DNA of 64,000 nt from Rhodohalobacter barkolensis (GTDB taxonomy: Bacteria; Bacteroidota; Rhodothermia; Balneolales; Balneolaceae), in the NCBI RefSeq assembly GCF_002834295.1, contig NZ_PISP01000001.1, positions 1 through 64,000 of the forward strand, read 5' to 3'. A program made the position numbers and the translations under genes. The notes beneath the pieces are model-generated. The model saw nothing but the letters and a program-made list of their open reading frames with translations. It searched no databases and was not told the origin of the DNA. Below, piece after piece: positions 54,661 to 64,000 of this stretch (positions are counted from its first letter, which is position 1; every line of letters begins with the position of its first letter).

Positions 54661-56361
54661 ATGAAGATTAGAATTGAGCAGCTAAATCCAACGGTTGGAG
54701 ACCTGGCCGGAAACAAATCACTAATACTAAATGCACTTCAGCAGGCCCAGAAGGATGGTATCGAACTTTTGATCCTGCCGGAGATGACGGTAACGGGATA
54801 TCCGGTTGAGGACTTGTTGGAGGAGGCTGCTTTCAGGCAGAAGTGTTATCAAACAAACCGGGAAATTGTTGAATCGACGGGCAAGACAGCTCTTCTATTC
54901 GGGTCCATCACGCAAAATGATGGAGAATTTGGCCGGAAAATGTACAACTCTGCACTACTGGCTCAAGACCAAAAAGTTCTTGATACAGTTCATAAAACCC
55001 TGCTACCCACCTACGATATTTTTGATGATCTGCGTTATTTTGAACCCAACCGGGAATTTCGATGTATCGATTTTAAAGGTTTAAAACTGGGTGTAACCAT
55101 TTGTGAGGATATCTGGTACAACGAAAACGAAATTCAGTACCATACGTATCCGGTTAATCCTGCTCGAGAATTAAAAAATTTGGGTGCAGATGTAATTATT
55201 AACATCTCGGCATCTCCTTACACAAATACAAAACATCAGAATCGTGTAAAGATGCTTCAGAATCATGCCAGAAACCTTAGTCTTCCGTTGCTGTATAGCA
55301 ATCAGGTTGGTGCTCACACCGACGTGATTTTTGATGGTGACTCCATGGCGATCACAAAGTCGGGAGATGTAGTGGCCAGAACAGAACCCTTTTGGCCCGA
55401 CTCTACAGATGTTGTATTAAATGCTGAAGATGGATCTGTTGAATCCATCAATAAAAATGAGAAACAGCCGATCTATCCCGGATTAAAACAAGAACGACAG
55501 CTTGAGGCCATCAAACTGGGTCTCCGTGATTACATCCGTAAAACAGGTGTGACAGATCAGGTATTATTTGGTTTGAGTGGCGGAATTGACTCTGCGGTCG
55601 GATGTGCGCTGGCGGTGGAGGCACTCTCACCCGATCAGGTAAAGGCCATTACGTTACCGGCAGAATTTTCGAGTGAAGGCAGTGTGACCGACTCTCAAAA
55701 GCTGGCCGAAAATTTGGGAATAGAGCTGTTTGAAGTTCCGATTCGGTCTATTTTTGAGGATTATCGGTCGGCACTGAAGCCGGTTTTTGAGGATAATACT
55801 TTTGGTGTGACCGAAGAAAATCTTCAGAGCAGAATTAGGGGAACTATATTGATGGCATACGCTAATAAGACGAACAGCTTTTTGATTGCTACCGGTAATA
55901 AATCGGAGTATGCTGTTGGTTACGCTACCCTTTACGGAGACATGAATGGTGCACTTAGCCTGATCGGTGATCTATACAAAACAGAAGTATATGAGATGGC
56001 CAAATGGTTGAACAGCTCTTATTATCGAAGTGAAGTGATACCTGAGGCAATAATAAACAAAGCGCCAAGCGCTGAATTGCGGCCTGGTCAAAAAGACAGT
56101 GATAGCCTTCCGGATTACGCCATTCTTGATGCAATACTCTATCAATATTTGGAACTGCAAAAAGGCAGATCAGAACTCATTGATGAAGGATTTGACGAAA
56201 AAGTTGTGGATCGTATTCTCAGACTTGTTGATTATAATGAATTTAAAAGAAATCAGGCCGTTCCCATACTTAAATTGGGTTCAAAATCGTTCGGTAGCGG
56301 AAGGCGTTGGCCCATTGTTCAAAAATGGACAGCCAATAGGGGTAATTTCGAAAACCAATGA
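54661..56361 (+). CDS. nadE: Glutamine-dependent NAD+ synthetase
   Basis: A 566-residue two-domain enzyme for the last step of NAD+ synthesis. The N-terminal nitrilase-type glutaminase (about 1-260) has LPEMTVTGYP (catalytic Glu), HKTLLPTYDIFDDLRYFEP (Lys) and GVTICEDIWY (Cys). The C-terminal ATP-pyrophosphatase (about 285-560) has LFGLSGGIDSAVGCALA with the P-loop SGGIDS. NAD+ made here also feeds the sirtuin. It starts 3 nt after the amidohydrolase stop. Confidence 0.96.
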   Translation: MKIRIEQLNPTVGDLAGNKSLILNALQQAQKDGIELLILPEMTVTGYPVEDLLEEAAFRQKCYQTNREIVESTGKTALLFGSITQNDGEFGRKMYNSALLAQDQKVLDTVHKTLLPTYDIFDDLRYFEPNREFRCIDFKGLKLGVTICEDIWYNENEIQYHTYPVNPARELKNLGADVIINISASPYTNTKHQNRVKMLQNHARNLSLPLLYSNQVGAHTDVIFDGDSMAITKSGDVVARTEPFWPDSTDVVLNAEDGSVESINKNEKQPIYPGLKQERQLEAIKLGLRDYIRKTGVTDQVLFGLSGGIDSAVGCALAVEALSPDQVKAITLPAEFSSEGSVTDSQKLAENLGIELFEVPIRSIFEDYRSALKPVFEDNTFGVTEENLQSRIRGTILMAYANKTNSFLIATGNKSEYAVGYATLYGDMNGALSLIGDLYKTEVYEMAKWLNSSYYRSEVIPEAIINKAPSAELRPGQKDSDSLPDYAILDAILYQYLELQKGRSELIDEGFDEKVVDRILRLVDYNEFKRNQAVPILKLGSKSFGSGRRWPIVQKWTANRGNFENQ

Positions 56362-56446
56362 TATCCTGCTATTTTTATTCGATAATTCCGAATAACTGAT
56401 GAAATCGTTAATTTAAAATATTCTAAAACTTCTAACTGCATACCCA

Positions 56447-58423
56447 ATGAAGCAAACGGTACTTCTGCTGCTAACCTTTTTTATTACTCAACCATTATTT
56501 GCTCAGGACTCTACCCGGACAGATGAAATCGAGATTCCGGTAAAACTCTTACCCTATTCTAACCCTTTAACAGAGACCCAACAAGAACAACCCAGGCGTG
56601 AAACCCTTGGAGAGCAGACTGAACTGGATAAAGAGGTTCTAAGAAGAATTTCAGATGTATACAGGATTCAAGTGCTTGCAATTGATTCTCAGGTACAGGG
56701 AGATTTAGTGCAGACAGAGGCTTATATAAACCAGGCGTTTGGAGCCATTCAGTCTCTGATGGATGAATATCCCGAAGTTCAGAACAATCGACGATTTGCA
56801 GAACTTTACCGAACGGTGATGGCAGAACACAGCGAGTTTTACGGAATTACGGAGACTCGACGTGAAGTAGAGGGAGATGTTTTTGAGATTCAGGAAGAAC
56901 TTTTCTCAGAGCAGGATGATTGGATTGCAGAAGGCTATGCGCTTCCGGATAATTTAACGATCAATCAAACTCAAGTGCCTCTGGTTCAGAACCAGCATGT
57001 AAACCGGCATCTGATGTATTACACACTTCGTCGACCAGATGTAATGGAGCGTTGGTTGGAGCGGTCGGAGTATTACTTTCCGATGATGCGTGAAATTTTT
57101 GAAGACGAAGGAGTTCCTACGGAATTAATTCATCTCTCTATGATTGAGAGTGGTCTGGTTCCAACAGCAAGAAGCTGGGCCAGCGCAGTTGGGTTATGGC
57201 AGTTTATCCGTGCTACAGGTGCCGTTTATGGGCTTGAAGCAAATTGGTGGGTTGATGAACGTCGAGATCCAATTAAAGCAACCAGAGCAGCAGCACAGCA
57301 CCTTCGGGATCTGCATGATATTTGGGGAGATTGGCATCTGGCATTAGCGAATTACAACTTAAGTCCGCGAGGTCTGAGAAGAGCGATTCGTGCAGCCGGT
57401 GGAGTTGAAGATTACTGGGCTGCTTACCCTTATCTGCCCCGTGAAACACGTGGATATGTGCCCGGATATATCGCCGCAACTATGATTGCAATGAATCCGG
57501 ATGAGTTTGGGTTCGAAAACGATTTTGATGTTACTCCCTACTCTTATGATGTAGTAGAAGTGGATGGTTTGATGCCGCTTGAAGAACTTGCAAAAGCTGC
57601 CGGTATTACACTGCAGGAGATAAAAGATTATAATCCAGAGTTGCTTCGATGGGCAACACCTCCGGGCGGGAAATATCCCCTAAAAATACCAACCGGAATA
57701 CAGGAGCAGTTTTTGGCAGCCTATCAGGAAATTCCACAAGATTCACGTGCATCAGAAGTTGCAATGCATACCGTTAGCAGTGGTGAAACCCTTGGGTATA
57801 TTGCCAGAAGATATGGTACATCTGTCCGTTCACTCTTTGAAACGAATGAAGGATTGAGCAGCACCATTCATCCGGGGCAACGAATTGTTGTACCTGTAGC
57901 TCCGGGTTCGCAGGAGCAAATTGCCTCAAACCGGCCAACCAACAGCTCATCTTCCAATACCAGAAGAACAACGCAGCAACCTCAGGCTCCACCAAACACA
58001 ACTCCGGTAACCTACACGGTTAAAAGTGGTGATACCGTAGGGCACGTTGCCGAATGGTTTGATGTGCGGGCATGGCAAGTGCGTTCATGGAATGGAAGCA
58101 ACAACACCATTAGAGTGGGACAAAGACTCACCATTCATGTTCCTACCCAGCAAAGTGATTATTTTGCACAAGTGGATGATCTGAGCTACGCCCAAAAACA
58201 AGAGGTTGAACGCAGACAGAGAGCCGGTGAAAATATTTATTCAATTCGGTTTGATGGAAGTTCCACAAATCCATCCGACAGTATTCAATACACTGTAAGA
58301 AGAAATGATACCCTTGGAAGTATTGCCAGAAGACACGGTGTATCTGTAGCTGAAATTCAGAGAGTAAATAATTTGAGTGGAACTACAATTTACGCAGGCC
58401 AGTCGCTTACAATCAGAAGATAA
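56447..58423 (+). CDS. Membrane-bound lytic murein transglycosylase with LysM repeats (MltD-like)
   Basis: A 658-residue exported protein. A signal peptide (1-19, ending LFAQ) is followed by an N-terminal region of about 180 residues, the SLT domain with LIHLSMIESGLVPTARSWAS (catalytic Glu234) and GLWQFIRATGAVYGL, and then three LysM domains near 447-490, 523-564 and 610-655 (YTVKSGDTVGHVAEWF, YTVRRNDTLGSIARRHG). The enzyme cuts the MurNAc-GlcNAc bond, leaving 1,6-anhydro-MurNAc, and the LysM units bind the glycan. Linkers are Ser/Thr/Asn/Gln-rich. Confidence 0.93.
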   Translation: MKQTVLLLLTFFITQPLFAQDSTRTDEIEIPVKLLPYSNPLTETQQEQPRRETLGEQTELDKEVLRRISDVYRIQVLAIDSQVQGDLVQTEAYINQAFGAIQSLMDEYPEVQNNRRFAELYRTVMAEHSEFYGITETRREVEGDVFEIQEELFSEQDDWIAEGYALPDNLTINQTQVPLVQNQHVNRHLMYYTLRRPDVMERWLERSEYYFPMMREIFEDEGVPTELIHLSMIESGLVPTARSWASAVGLWQFIRATGAVYGLEANWWVDERRDPIKATRAAAQHLRDLHDIWGDWHLALANYNLSPRGLRRAIRAAGGVEDYWAAYPYLPRETRGYVPGYIAATMIAMNPDEFGFENDFDVTPYSYDVVEVDGLMPLEELAKAAGITLQEIKDYNPELLRWATPPGGKYPLKIPTGIQEQFLAAYQEIPQDSRASEVAMHTVSSGETLGYIARRYGTSVRSLFETNEGLSSTIHPGQRIVVPVAPGSQEQIASNRPTNSSSSNTRRTTQQPQAPPNTTPVTYTVKSGDTVGHVAEWFDVRAWQVRSWNGSNNTIRVGQRLTIHVPTQQSDYFAQVDDLSYAQKQEVERRQRAGENIYSIRFDGSSTNPSDSIQYTVRRNDTLGSIARRHGVSVAEIQRVNNLSGTTIYAGQSLTIRR

Positions 58424-58442
58424 GTACAATTAAAAGAAGTTC

Positions 58443-60062
58443 ATGAAAGCTGCATTTAAAAGACGATATATACTGCTAATTGCAGCTTTTTTGATTGTTA
58501 CCACTGCATTTGTACAGGCTAATGATCTGTTTTTTCAAATAAAAAAGCAGATGACCATTTTTAGTGATGCTTACAAAGAGATTGCTATTCGCTATGTAGA
58601 TGAGGTGAGTCCGGAAACATTGATGAAGAATGCTGTCAATGGGATGCTTTCAGAGCTTGACCCTTATACGGTATTTGTAGATGAGGGAGAGCAGCAGCAG
58701 TTGGAAATAATTTCTTCGGGTTCGTATGGCGGAATTGGGATTGAGGCCGGATTTAGAGGAGATCGAATTGTAGTTATTGCGCCTATGGATGGATATCCGG
58801 CGCAAAGAGCAGGGATTCGGCCGGGTGACGTAATTGAAGAAATTAACGGTGTGGAAATTCGAGACATAACGCCCGAAGAGGTTCAAAGATTAACCATTGG
58901 CGATGTAGGATCAGAAATAGAGATTGTAATTGAACGATCGGGAGTGGATCGGCCCATTTCATTTACCCTGGAACGGGAAAGAATTGAGGTGAAGAACATC
59001 AGTTATTATGGATTTGCAGATGCTGAGAACAGTATTGGATATGTTCAACTCAATCGGTTTGGAAACCAAACCGGCGAAGAGTTGCGGGAAGCCTTACTTG
59101 ATCTGAAAAATCAATCAGAATTAAACGGATTGATTTTGGATTTGAGAAATAATCCGGGAGGCTTGTTGAATGAAGCGGTAGAAGTAGTGGATAAGTTTTT
59201 AGAACCGGGTATTACAGTTGCAGAAACCCGAAGCCGTTTTGAAAGCCAGAATAGCGTGTATGCAACTGAAGAACCACCACTGTTTGAAGATCTTCCTCTT
59301 ACAGTACTGATAAATAGTGGAAGTGCCAGTGCATCTGAGATTGTAGCGGGGGCACTACAGGATTTAGATCGAGCTGTGATTTTCGGTGAAAAGAGTTTTG
59401 GTAAGGGATTGGTGCAAACGATACGGCCACTATCCTATAACACATCATTGAAAATTACAGTATCGAAATACCTGATTCCGAGCGGTAGAAGTATTCAATC
59501 CATTCAGTACCAGGATGAGGATAATGGAATCCGTACATTTAAAACTCGCAATGGGAGGGATGTACGAGATGGGAATGGCATTGAACCGGATGTACTGGGT
59601 CAAGAAAATATTCCATCACAACTGGACGTAGCCTTGAAACAGGATAATTATTATTTCTTCTATGTAAATAAAAAACTGAGAAACAGCGGTTTTGATTCAG
59701 GAGAAGCCCCGACATCACTCTACAGAGAATTTGTTCAGGAGTTAATTGAAGAAGGATTTACATTTTATACCTCAGCAGATGAGCATATTGAAGAACTGGA
59801 GCGGCAATTCCGGGACATTGTGGAACAAGAGGACGCTGAAGAGAATATATCTGAATTGAAAGCAATGCTTCGTGATTATAAAATTGCTCAAATTTATGAC
59901 AGCCGGGAATACATTGAAAATGAACTTCAAAGAGAGTGGATTTCACAAACGATGGATGGCGAAGAAAGACAACACTCTCTGTTGCAGCTGGACAATGATG
60001 TGCAGCAATCGCTGGAATTAATTCTGGATAGAGGACGATACGAGTCGATATTAAAACCGTAA
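58443..60062 (+). CDS. ctpA: S41-family C-terminal processing peptidase
   Basis: A 539-residue periplasmic protease. An N-terminal signal/anchor (about 8-26) precedes a helical part, a PDZ domain (about 90-180, GIEAGFRGDRIVVIAPMDGY) and the S41 domain with NSGSASASEIVAGAL (nucleophile Ser) and FGEKSFGKGLVQT (catalytic Lys). The C-terminal 150 residues are Glu-rich and helical. It trims C-termini of exported proteins, often peptidoglycan hydrolases. It starts 19 nt after the mltD-like gene, a fitting pair since Prc/Ctp proteases control murein hydrolases. Confidence 0.94.
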   Translation: MKAAFKRRYILLIAAFLIVTTAFVQANDLFFQIKKQMTIFSDAYKEIAIRYVDEVSPETLMKNAVNGMLSELDPYTVFVDEGEQQQLEIISSGSYGGIGIEAGFRGDRIVVIAPMDGYPAQRAGIRPGDVIEEINGVEIRDITPEEVQRLTIGDVGSEIEIVIERSGVDRPISFTLERERIEVKNISYYGFADAENSIGYVQLNRFGNQTGEELREALLDLKNQSELNGLILDLRNNPGGLLNEAVEVVDKFLEPGITVAETRSRFESQNSVYATEEPPLFEDLPLTVLINSGSASASEIVAGALQDLDRAVIFGEKSFGKGLVQTIRPLSYNTSLKITVSKYLIPSGRSIQSIQYQDEDNGIRTFKTRNGRDVRDGNGIEPDVLGQENIPSQLDVALKQDNYYFFYVNKKLRNSGFDSGEAPTSLYREFVQELIEEGFTFYTSADEHIEELERQFRDIVEQEDAEENISELKAMLRDYKIAQIYDSREYIENELQREWISQTMDGEERQHSLLQLDNDVQQSLELILDRGRYESILKP

Positions 60063-60064
60063 TT

Positions 60065-60916
60065 TTGGGAAAAGCAGATCTACATACGCATACAATTGCA
60101 TCGGACGGGGCTTACACTCCGGAAGAACTTCTTGAAAAAGCATTCGAGAAAAAATTAAAAATCATCTCCATAACCGACCACGATACGATAAAAGGGTATC
60201 TGAAGGGAAAGGAAAAAGCAAAAGAACTTGGAATTGAATTGATACCGGGTGTAGAGGTGACGGCAGTCTGGAACAAGAGAGAAGTACATATTTTAACGTA
60301 CTGTTTTGATGAAGATGACCAGGAATTTCGCCGAATGCTGCTGAATCAAAAAAAATCCCGTGTTAAGCGTATGGAGAGAATTGTGAAAAAGCTCCAAAGC
60401 AAAGGTCTGGATATCACTATGGATGAAGTTCGAGCAGAGGCGGGTCCCGGAAATATTGGTCGCCCACATGCGGCTTCCGTATTGATCAACAAAGGGTACG
60501 TTGCCTCAGTGGCGGAAGCATTTATTCGCTATCTTTCTACTGATAAGCTGGGTCATATTAAAACGATGTATGTTTCCGTTGAAGAGCTGGTGAAGATTGC
60601 TAAAAAAGCAGGTGGTGTATTGTCTCTTGCTCATCCAGGGCCACTCTACACGCAGAGTGAAATTGATGAATTAATGGCGCTTGGGCTTGATGGACTTGAG
60701 TGTATTCATCCGAGTCATAATTTTAATTTACAGAGGTCGTTTTCAAAAATTGCAGAAAGGGATAATTTGCTGATTACGGGTGGAAGTGATTTTCATGGAA
60801 AAGGGAAAAAGGATTATGATCCCTATTTTGGAATTGTAACTGTTGGAGATCAGCACGTTATGTCATTAAAAAGAATGGCCCGAAGAAGACGCGAACTAAC
60901 CAGAATGAATAACTAA
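60065..60916 (+). CDS. PHP-domain phosphoesterase
   Basis: A 283-residue PHP-family metal-dependent phosphoesterase, related to 3',5'-nucleoside bisphosphate phosphatase (RNase AM). Metal ligands are seen in ADLHTHTIASDGAYTPEEL and SITDHDTIKGY, followed by PGVEVTAVW, LSLAHPGPLY and GGSDFHGKGK. The start is TTG at 60065, 2 nt after the ctpA stop. Its likely job is small nucleotide clean-up, but this is inference. Confidence 0.85.
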   Translation: MGKADLHTHTIASDGAYTPEELLEKAFEKKLKIISITDHDTIKGYLKGKEKAKELGIELIPGVEVTAVWNKREVHILTYCFDEDDQEFRRMLLNQKKSRVKRMERIVKKLQSKGLDITMDEVRAEAGPGNIGRPHAASVLINKGYVASVAEAFIRYLSTDKLGHIKTMYVSVEELVKIAKKAGGVLSLAHPGPLYTQSEIDELMALGLDGLECIHPSHNFNLQRSFSKIAERDNLLITGGSDFHGKGKKDYDPYFGIVTVGDQHVMSLKRMARRRRELTRMNN

Positions 60917-60918
60917 AT

Positions 60919-61401
60919 ATGCCCGAAATAAAACAGAAATCAGAATCGAGTTTGAATGGGAAAAAGGTGGCTGTGGTAGCTGCAAAGTGGAACTCCTTTG
61001 TAACTGATGAAATGCTTGAAGGTGCGGTTACGGCTTTAAAAGCAAAAGGAATTGCAGATTCGAACCTGATTACTATGCGCTGCCCGGGATCGTTTGAATT
61101 ACCTTTATCATGCAAATACTGCATTGACCACCTGAATGTGGACGCCGTAGTTGCAATCGGTGCTGTAATTCGAGGAGGCACACCTCACTTCGATTATGTC
61201 TGTGATGCAGTTACCCGGGGGATCACCGATTTGAATATGAGTTCTTCCATACCGGTGGCATTTGGTGTTCTGACAACCGATACCGTAGAGCAGGCAACCG
61301 AACGTGCCAGCATGGACAAAGGCAATAAAGGGGCGGAAGCAGCGCTCTCGGTTATTGAAATGATTCAGCTGAAAGAAGCTCTGATTCAACAAGGCTTATA
61401 A
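60919..61401 (+). CDS. ribH: 6,7-dimethyl-8-ribityllumazine synthase
   Basis: A 160-residue enzyme of riboflavin synthesis that condenses the pyrimidine and the 4-carbon unit; it forms icosahedral or pentameric shells. Signatures: KVAVVAAKWNSFVTDEMLEGA, RCPGSFELPLSCKY, VVAIGAVIRGGTPHFDYV (catalytic His near 90) and PVAFGVLTTDTVEQATERA. ATG 2 nt after the PHP stop. Other rib genes are not in this window. Confidence 0.96.
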   Translation: MPEIKQKSESSLNGKKVAVVAAKWNSFVTDEMLEGAVTALKAKGIADSNLITMRCPGSFELPLSCKYCIDHLNVDAVVAIGAVIRGGTPHFDYVCDAVTRGITDLNMSSSIPVAFGVLTTDTVEQATERASMDKGNKGAEAALSVIEMIQLKEALIQQGL

Positions 61402-61470
61402 TTAGCTCTTGAAAATCGCATCATTTAGCTCTATTTTTTAAAGCTTGAAACACCTCATGAAATTATTGCA

Positions 61471-62298
61471 TTGGAACCACTAACACTGACAGATACAATT
61501 CAGAGCGAAGAGGACAAAAAGCTCCAGGAGGAGGTTAAATCTTCCGGTTCCATACCCAACCATATCGCAATTATCATGGATGGTAACGGGCGATGGGCCA
61601 AGGATAAAGGAAACATTCGCTTATTCGGCCATAAAGCCGGAGTGGAATCTGTACGCGATATTACAGAAAGTAGCGCTCAGATCGGTGTTAAACATCTTAC
61701 TCTCTACGCGTTTTCAACCGAAAATTGGAATCGTCCGTCAGCAGAAGTCAATGGGTTGATGAAGCTCCTTGTAAATTCTTTGAAGAATGAGGCAGAAAGA
61801 CTTCATAAAAATAATATCAAGTTAACGTCGATCGGCCAGATTGACCGTCTACCGGAAAGTTGTCAGAATCAATTGCAAGATGTGATTGAGATGACAAAGG
61901 ATAACGATCGCCTGGAGCTCTGTTTAGCGTTGAGTTATTCGGGGCGATGGGATATCACGGAGGCCGTTAAAAAAATGTCACAGGATGTTGCCAAGGGGAA
62001 AATTTCTCCGGATGACATCAGCGACGACTTAATCAGTTCATATCTCTCAACTGCAGATATTCCTGATCCTGACCTTATTATCCGAACGAGCGGCGAGTAT
62101 AGAATCAGTAACTTTTTACTGTGGCAACTTGCCTACTCAGAACTTTACATTACAAAGACATACTGGCCGGATTTTAGAAGAAATGAGTTGTATCAGGCAA
62201 TAAATTCTTATCAAAAGCGTGATCGTAGGTACGGGAACGTGAAAAACGGATATACAAAAAAGTTATCCGCAGCAGTTATAAATAAAATTATCTCTTAA
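61471..62298 (+). CDS. uppS: Undecaprenyl diphosphate synthase
   Basis: A 275-residue cis-prenyltransferase that makes the C55 carrier lipid for cell-wall glycans. Signatures: HIAIIMDGNGRWAKDKG (catalytic Asp), GHKAGVESVRDI, LTLYAFSTENWNRP and PDPDLIIRTSGEYRISNFLL with WPDF. The start is TTG with an N-terminal extension of about 29 residues before the core. It sits between ribH and bamA; uppS next to bamA is a common pairing in this group, because both serve envelope growth. Confidence 0.95.
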   Translation: MEPLTLTDTIQSEEDKKLQEEVKSSGSIPNHIAIIMDGNGRWAKDKGNIRLFGHKAGVESVRDITESSAQIGVKHLTLYAFSTENWNRPSAEVNGLMKLLVNSLKNEAERLHKNNIKLTSIGQIDRLPESCQNQLQDVIEMTKDNDRLELCLALSYSGRWDITEAVKKMSQDVAKGKISPDDISDDLISSYLSTADIPDPDLIIRTSGEYRISNFLLWQLAYSELYITKTYWPDFRRNELYQAINSYQKRDRRYGNVKNGYTKKLSAAVINKIIS

Positions 62299-62317
62299 AG
62301 AAGTAATTATCTATCAC

Positions 62318-64000
62318 GTGGTCAAATACAAACGACTCTACATTTGCATAATCGTCTCTTTTATCGGGTTACTATCCATCAATCAAAGTTTTGCACAGGA
62401 TTCGACTTTTACAATCCAGGACCCGACTTCAATATCTCCCCTTGAATACGAAATACAGGAAATTACCGTCTCAGGTATTGTAACAGCTCGGGAAAGCTAC
62501 TTGATCAGCAGTAGCGGGCTTCGTGTTGGGGACCGGATCAACATTCCCGGTGAAGAAATTTCTGAAGCCATTCGCCGGCTTCACCGAACCAGTCTGTTCT
62601 CGGACGTTTCGATTGAACACGAACGGGTATCCGGAGGCGTGCGAATCCATATTAAAGTGCAGGAGCAACCGCGTTTGGAAAGCTTTGAACTTGTTGGGGG
62701 TAAACGATCTCACCGAAGAGATTTGCGTGAGCGTCTGAATTTAATTTCCGGATTTGCCGTAACAAACTCCGTACGAACACAGGCTGTCAACACAATCCAT
62801 CGGTACTACAGAGAGGAAGGATATTGGAATACCGAGGTAAATGTTGTTGAGGAAATGAGTGATGATGAGCGAAATAGAATTTCACTCACATTTGAGATCG
62901 ATCCTGGCGAGCGAGTCAAAGTTCGAGAAATAAACTTTGAAGGTAATGAAGAGTTTAGTGATCGCAAGTTGAGAAAAAGTTTTAATACCATTAAACAGGA
63001 TCGCTGGTGGAGAATTTTTAAGCGCCACGTATATACTCAGGATGAATATGAAGAGGGCATACAAAATGTTCTGGAGTTCTATCGGAATAGCGGTTTTCGA
63101 GACGTTCGGGTACTGGAAGATTCGGTTTATGTTGATGACTGGAGGAGAGATAAAGACGGTGTGATATTCGATATCGAAATCGAAGAAGGTCCACAGTATC
63201 GGGTGCGTAATATAAACTGGGAAGGTAATACGGTTTATACTGATCAGGAACTGACCAACACCCTGGGTTTTCAAACCGGTGACATATTCAATGAGTCAAA
63301 ATTTGATGAAAACCTTACAGGTCGCCGTGATGAGGAAGACATTTTAAGCCTTTACCAAAATGTAGGTTATCTGTTTTTTGAATTTTATCCCGATTTAGAA
63401 ATTGTTGATGGAGATTCACTGGACTTAAACATTGAGATTGTTGAAGGTGAAATTGCCACCATTCGAGAAGTTGAATTTTCGGGGAACACAAAAACACATG
63501 ATGATGTAGTTCGAAGAACGTTACGAACCGTTCCCGGACAAACGTACAGCCGGTCAGCAATTATTCGATCGATACGTGAGCTCGGACAGTTGGGCTATTT
63601 CAATCCGGAAGGGATACAACCTGACCTACAGCCCGATCGTGAAAACCGAACAGTAGACATCGATTATCAGCTTGATGAAACACAGGGAACAGATAACTTT
63701 GAGTTCTCCGGTGGATTTGGTGGTCGTCAGATCGGGATTATCCTTGCTGCAAGAGTTAACTTTAACAACTTCTCTGTTCAACGAATGTTCGAGCCGGGCG
63801 GTTGGAATCCAATTCCTTCCGGCGACGGTCAAAAACTATCCCTTGGAGTACAAGTTACCGGACGTGGCTATCAAAGTTACAACTTCAGTTTTACAGAACC
63901 GTGGCTGAGAGGTCGACCTACTTCGTTGGGTGTTAGCTTGTCGTACGATTTCCTGAATTATAACAACAATCGCAGTTTTGGTGGAATTCAGCAGCCGGAT
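62318..64000 (+). CDS. bamA: Outer-membrane protein assembly factor BamA (5' part)
   Basis: An open frame of 561 codons from a GTG at 62318 that runs past the right window edge. A signal peptide (ending SFAQ, about residue 25) is followed by five POTRA-like repeats (YEIQEITVSGI, LESFELVGGKR, VKVREINFEGN, YRVRNINWEGN, ATIREVEFSGN) and then the beginning of the beta barrel (FSGGFGGRQIGIILAARVNF). BamA inserts beta-barrel proteins, such as the SusC protein above, into the outer membrane. The C-terminal barrel is outside the window. Confidence 0.95.
   Translation, partial: MVKYKRLYICIIVSFIGLLSINQSFAQDSTFTIQDPTSISPLEYEIQEITVSGIVTARESYLISSSGLRVGDRINIPGEEISEAIRRLHRTSLFSDVSIEHERVSGGVRIHIKVQEQPRLESFELVGGKRSHRRDLRERLNLISGFAVTNSVRTQAVNTIHRYYREEGYWNTEVNVVEEMSDDERNRISLTFEIDPGERVKVREINFEGNEEFSDRKLRKSFNTIKQDRWWRIFKRHVYTQDEYEEGIQNVLEFYRNSGFRDVRVLEDSVYVDDWRRDKDGVIFDIEIEEGPQYRVRNINWEGNTVYTDQELTNTLGFQTGDIFNESKFDENLTGRRDEEDILSLYQNVGYLFFEFYPDLEIVDGDSLDLNIEIVEGEIATIREVEFSGNTKTHDDVVRRTLRTVPGQTYSRSAIIRSIRELGQLGYFNPEGIQPDLQPDRENRTVDIDYQLDETQGTDNFEFSGGFGGRQIGIILAARVNFNNFSVQRMFEPGGWNPIPSGDGQKLSLGVQVTGRGYQSYNFSFTEPWLRGRPTSLGVSLSYDFLNYNNNRSFGGIQQPD

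Overview
The window is one stretch of a bacterial chromosome, probably from the FCB group and most likely a Balneolales-type (Balneolota/Rhodothermota) bacterium close to Bacteroidota. The evidence is a SusC/SusD outer-membrane pair, many secreted proteins and lipoproteins of bacteroidete type, a NagB fused to a PIG-L domain, a single-chain E1 alpha/beta 2-oxoacid dehydrogenase, a HisKA_2 sensor kinase, BamA, TAnnTTTG-like -7 boxes and frequent TTG/GTG starts. The taxonomic call is inference; no species marker other than a 5S rRNA is present.

Layout. 1-192: 5S rRNA and its terminator, the end of an rRNA operon. 288-8354: metabolic genes (acyl-CoA dehydrogenase, sirtuin, SGNH hydrolase, SDR, HisC-like aminotransferase, fused E1 dehydrogenase). 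8650-12101: sensor kinase and GlpD. 12368-18811: SusCD pair and a secreted CocE/NonD peptidase. 18905-20087: a small toxin-antitoxin-like island between two ~85-90 bp direct repeats. 20107-27075: envelope proteins (PD40-amidohydrolase, TPR protein, carboxypeptidase-regulatory-domain protein, collagen-like lipoprotein). 27247-28457: an IS200-like (RAYT) transposase between two ~320 bp clusters of REP-like palindromes. 28538-37179: metalloprotease lipoprotein, P5C dehydrogenase, NagB/PIG-L and a divergent sugar-type MFS transporter. 37180-38171: a gene-free stretch packed with repeats. 38172-41062: crotonase and YyaL/SSP411-like protein. 41272-42697: a HicA-HicB-third-gene operon that looks like one integron gene cassette with a 124 bp attC-like site. 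43215-50637: methylglyoxal synthase, class III cyclase, Ndk, NamZ-like lipoprotein, barrel/SPOR protein, RlmB. 50829-64000: a long co-directional run pyrG, NUDIX, amidohydrolase, nadE, mltD-like, ctpA-like, PHP, ribH, uppS, bamA (cut by the window end).

How the genes work together. The SusCD pair, CocE/NonD peptidase, metalloprotease and two amidohydrolases fit a cell that scavenges peptides and other organic nitrogen. NagB/PIG-L, the SLC45-like MFS and NamZ fit amino-sugar and peptidoglycan recovery. The last 13 kb groups nucleotide, NAD and riboflavin synthesis with envelope growth (lytic transglycosylase, processing protease, undecaprenyl diphosphate synthase, BamA).

The most unusual parts are the accessory units: the attC-bounded HicAB cassette, the RAYT/REP unit, the direct-repeat-bounded nucleotidyltransferase island, and a family of near-perfect palindromes with TCGA/CAT loops at gene ends.
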